Notes under the pieces: generated by a model
The model's input: the letters and a program-made list of their open reading frames with translations, nothing else
What the model was told of the DNA's origin: nothing
Databases searched by the model: none
In this document: positions 33,720-34,858 of the stretch, piece after piece
How positions within the stretch are numbered: the first letter of the stretch is position 1
How the letters are laid out: the number at the start of each line of letters is the position of its first letter
NCBI GenBank assembly: GCA_029259605.1
Contig: JAJDEV010000240.1
Coordinates: forward strand, 1 to 34,858
DNA: 34,858 bases
Direction of reading: 5' to 3'
DNA from: Planctomycetota bacterium
GTDB lineage: Bacteria; Planctomycetota; UBA1135; GCA-002686595
Position numbers and translations under genes: made by a program

Positions 33720-34858
33720 GTGAGCGACGCGGCCCGGGGAACGAACGCGCGTGTGCTGTCGGCGCTCGCGCTCGTCGTATCGGTCGCGCACTTCGCGAGC
33801 TTCGGCGCGCGCACGCGCCCGCTCGTCTCGGACGTGCGCTACTACCTGTACTTCGCGTGGCGCACGAGCGAGGGCGCCGTGCCGCACGTCGACCTGTTCG
33901 ACAACAAGACGCAGCTCGCGACGTTCCTCGGCGCGCTGTTCTACGCGGCGGGCGACGCGGTCGGCGTCGACCCGCTGCTCGCGATCCGCTGCGGCTACCT
34001 CGGGCTCGCGGCGCTCGGCGGCTGGCTGTCGTTCCTCGTCCTGCGCGCGCTCGGCGGACGCGACGCGGTCGCGGGCTTCCTCGGCCTGCTCGCGTTCACG
34101 TCGTTCGTCTTGCTCGGCGTCATCCCGTCGATCGGCAACGTGCCCAAGCTCGTGATGACGCTCGCGGCGTCGGGCGTCGCGCTCGCGGCGTTCCGCGGGC
34201 GCTGGGTCCTCGCGGGCGCGTTCGGGACGCTCGCCTTCTGGGACTGGCAGATCGGCGCGCTGGCGTGGATCGCCGCGTTCGTCACCGCGTGCGTCGCGGC
34301 GCCGGAGCGCGTCACCGCCGCGCGGCGCGTCGTGCTCGGTGGCGCGCTCGGGATGGTGCCGTTTCTCGGGTACTACGCCGCGCACGGCGCGCTCGGCGCG
34401 TTGTGGGACCAGGTCGTCGCGGCGTCCTTCTTCCGCGGCGCGAGCTCGATCGAACAGGAGGACCTCGGCGGACGGCTCGAGCGCATCCAGCGCCTGATCG
34501 AGCTCGACTGCGGCGACCGCGCGTGGCTCGTGTACGCGAGCGCGGCGGGCCTGGTCGTGTGCGCGTCACTCTTGTGGAAGCTGCGGCGCGATCCGCGCCT
34601 CGCGCTCCTGCTCCCGCTCGCCGTGTACCACGTCGGCGTCGGCGCGTTCAATCTGCTCGACTTCCAGTGGCACGGCGACCTGTTCTCGCTCCTGTTCTCG
34701 GTCGCGTTCTTCCAGGGACTCGCGTGGTACGGGATCTGGAGCGGCGTACGGTGCGCGCTCGGCACGTGCTCGGCGCAGCGCCGGCGCGTCGCGGCCGGCG
34801 CGATCCTGCTCGCCGCGCTCTTCGTCTGCCGCCCCGGCCCGCTGCACGGCGCCCTCGA
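33720..34858 (+). CDS. GT-C-like membrane glycosyltransferase, cut by window end
   Basis: Open from GTG 33720 to the end of the window, about 379 residues visible. There is a hydrophobic N-terminal segment (RVLSALALVVSVAHFASFG), then LVSDVRYYLYFAW and GAVPHVDLFDNKTQLATFLGALFY, the first-loop pattern (acidic residue, YY, DxFDNK) seen in GT39-like bacterial proteins. At least eight hydrophobic segments follow. It starts 1 nt after the DPM-synthase-like stop, so the pair is probably translated together: the GT2 enzyme charges a polyprenyl phosphate and this protein passes the sugar to a protein or glycan outside. The C-terminus is not in the window. Confidence 0.8.
   Translation, partial: MSDAARGTNARVLSALALVVSVAHFASFGARTRPLVSDVRYYLYFAWRTSEGAVPHVDLFDNKTQLATFLGALFYAAGDAVGVDPLLAIRCGYLGLAALGGWLSFLVLRALGGRDAVAGFLGLLAFTSFVLLGVIPSIGNVPKLVMTLAASGVALAAFRGRWVLAGAFGTLAFWDWQIGALAWIAAFVTACVAAPERVTAARRVVLGGALGMVPFLGYYAAHGALGALWDQVVAASFFRGASSIEQEDLGGRLERIQRLIELDCGDRAWLVYASAAGLVVCASLLWKLRRDPRLALLLPLAVYHVGVGAFNLLDFQWHGDLFSLLFSVAFFQGLAWYGIWSGVRCALGTCSAQRRRVAAGAILLAALFVCRPGPLHGAL

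Overview
This is a GC-rich bacterial chromosome segment (close to 70% G+C over most of its length), most likely from a Planctomycetota bacterium. I infer the phylum from the mix of families: DUF1080 sugar hydrolase, formylglycine-type sulfatase, sulfatase-like hydrolases, arylsulfotransferase, a dockerin-bearing metzincin, a kelch-type exported protein, and a shared C-terminal beta domain on several exported proteins. Shine-Dalgarno sites are weak and GTG/TTG starts are common. No rRNA, tRNA, CRISPR array or intact transposase gene was seen.

Layout. 1-1097 (-) is a truncated GT-C type membrane glycosyltransferase. 1213-3033 (+) is a secreted metzincin with a dockerin. 3037-6394 (-) holds hrpB behind a DUF1080 protein. 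6565-8115 (+) is an M61 peptidase. 8119-9589 (-) holds RNase HI followed by a surface protein with a C-terminal sorting-type tail. 9706-9888 is a MITE-like imperfect palindrome that ends on the stop codon of an exported carbohydrate-binding-like protein (9885-10895, -). 11383-12903 (+) is an unrecognised exported protein. 12939-14337 (-) is a lipoprotein MsrA-MsrB fusion overlapping slyX. 14564-19561 (+) is a glycan-assembly region: GT-C-like membrane protein, CDP-paratose-epimerase-like SDR, methyltransferase-GT2 fusion and methyltransferase, the last three tightly coupled.

At 19559-19789 a very large nested palindrome (a perfect 76-bp stem plus outer 25/26-bp repeat copies) separates two convergent genes and contains both of their stop codons. 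The kelch-like exported protein (19786-22098, -) and another GT-C transferase (22283-23680, +) follow. From about 23.69 to 26.73 kb the base composition drops; this stretch carries a HEPN-domain protein, a membrane-anchored Ig-like protein and a small membrane protein, and looks acquired.

26732-31453 (-) reads, in transcription order, as arylsulfotransferase lipoprotein, Thr-type sulfatase-like lipoprotein, SGNH hydrolase, and then a decayed second copy of the sulfatase 3' end. Divergently, 31594-34858 (+) carries a Cys-type (formylglycine) sulfatase lipoprotein, a dolichyl/polyprenyl-phosphate mannose synthase-like GT2 and a GT-C membrane protein cut by the window end.

Overall theme: building, modifying (sulfate, methyl, sugar) and degrading surface or environmental glycans, with several lipoprotein and secreted enzymes. 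The least explained items are the giant palindrome at 19.6 kb, the MITE-like element at 9.7 kb and the HEPN gene in the low-GC island.
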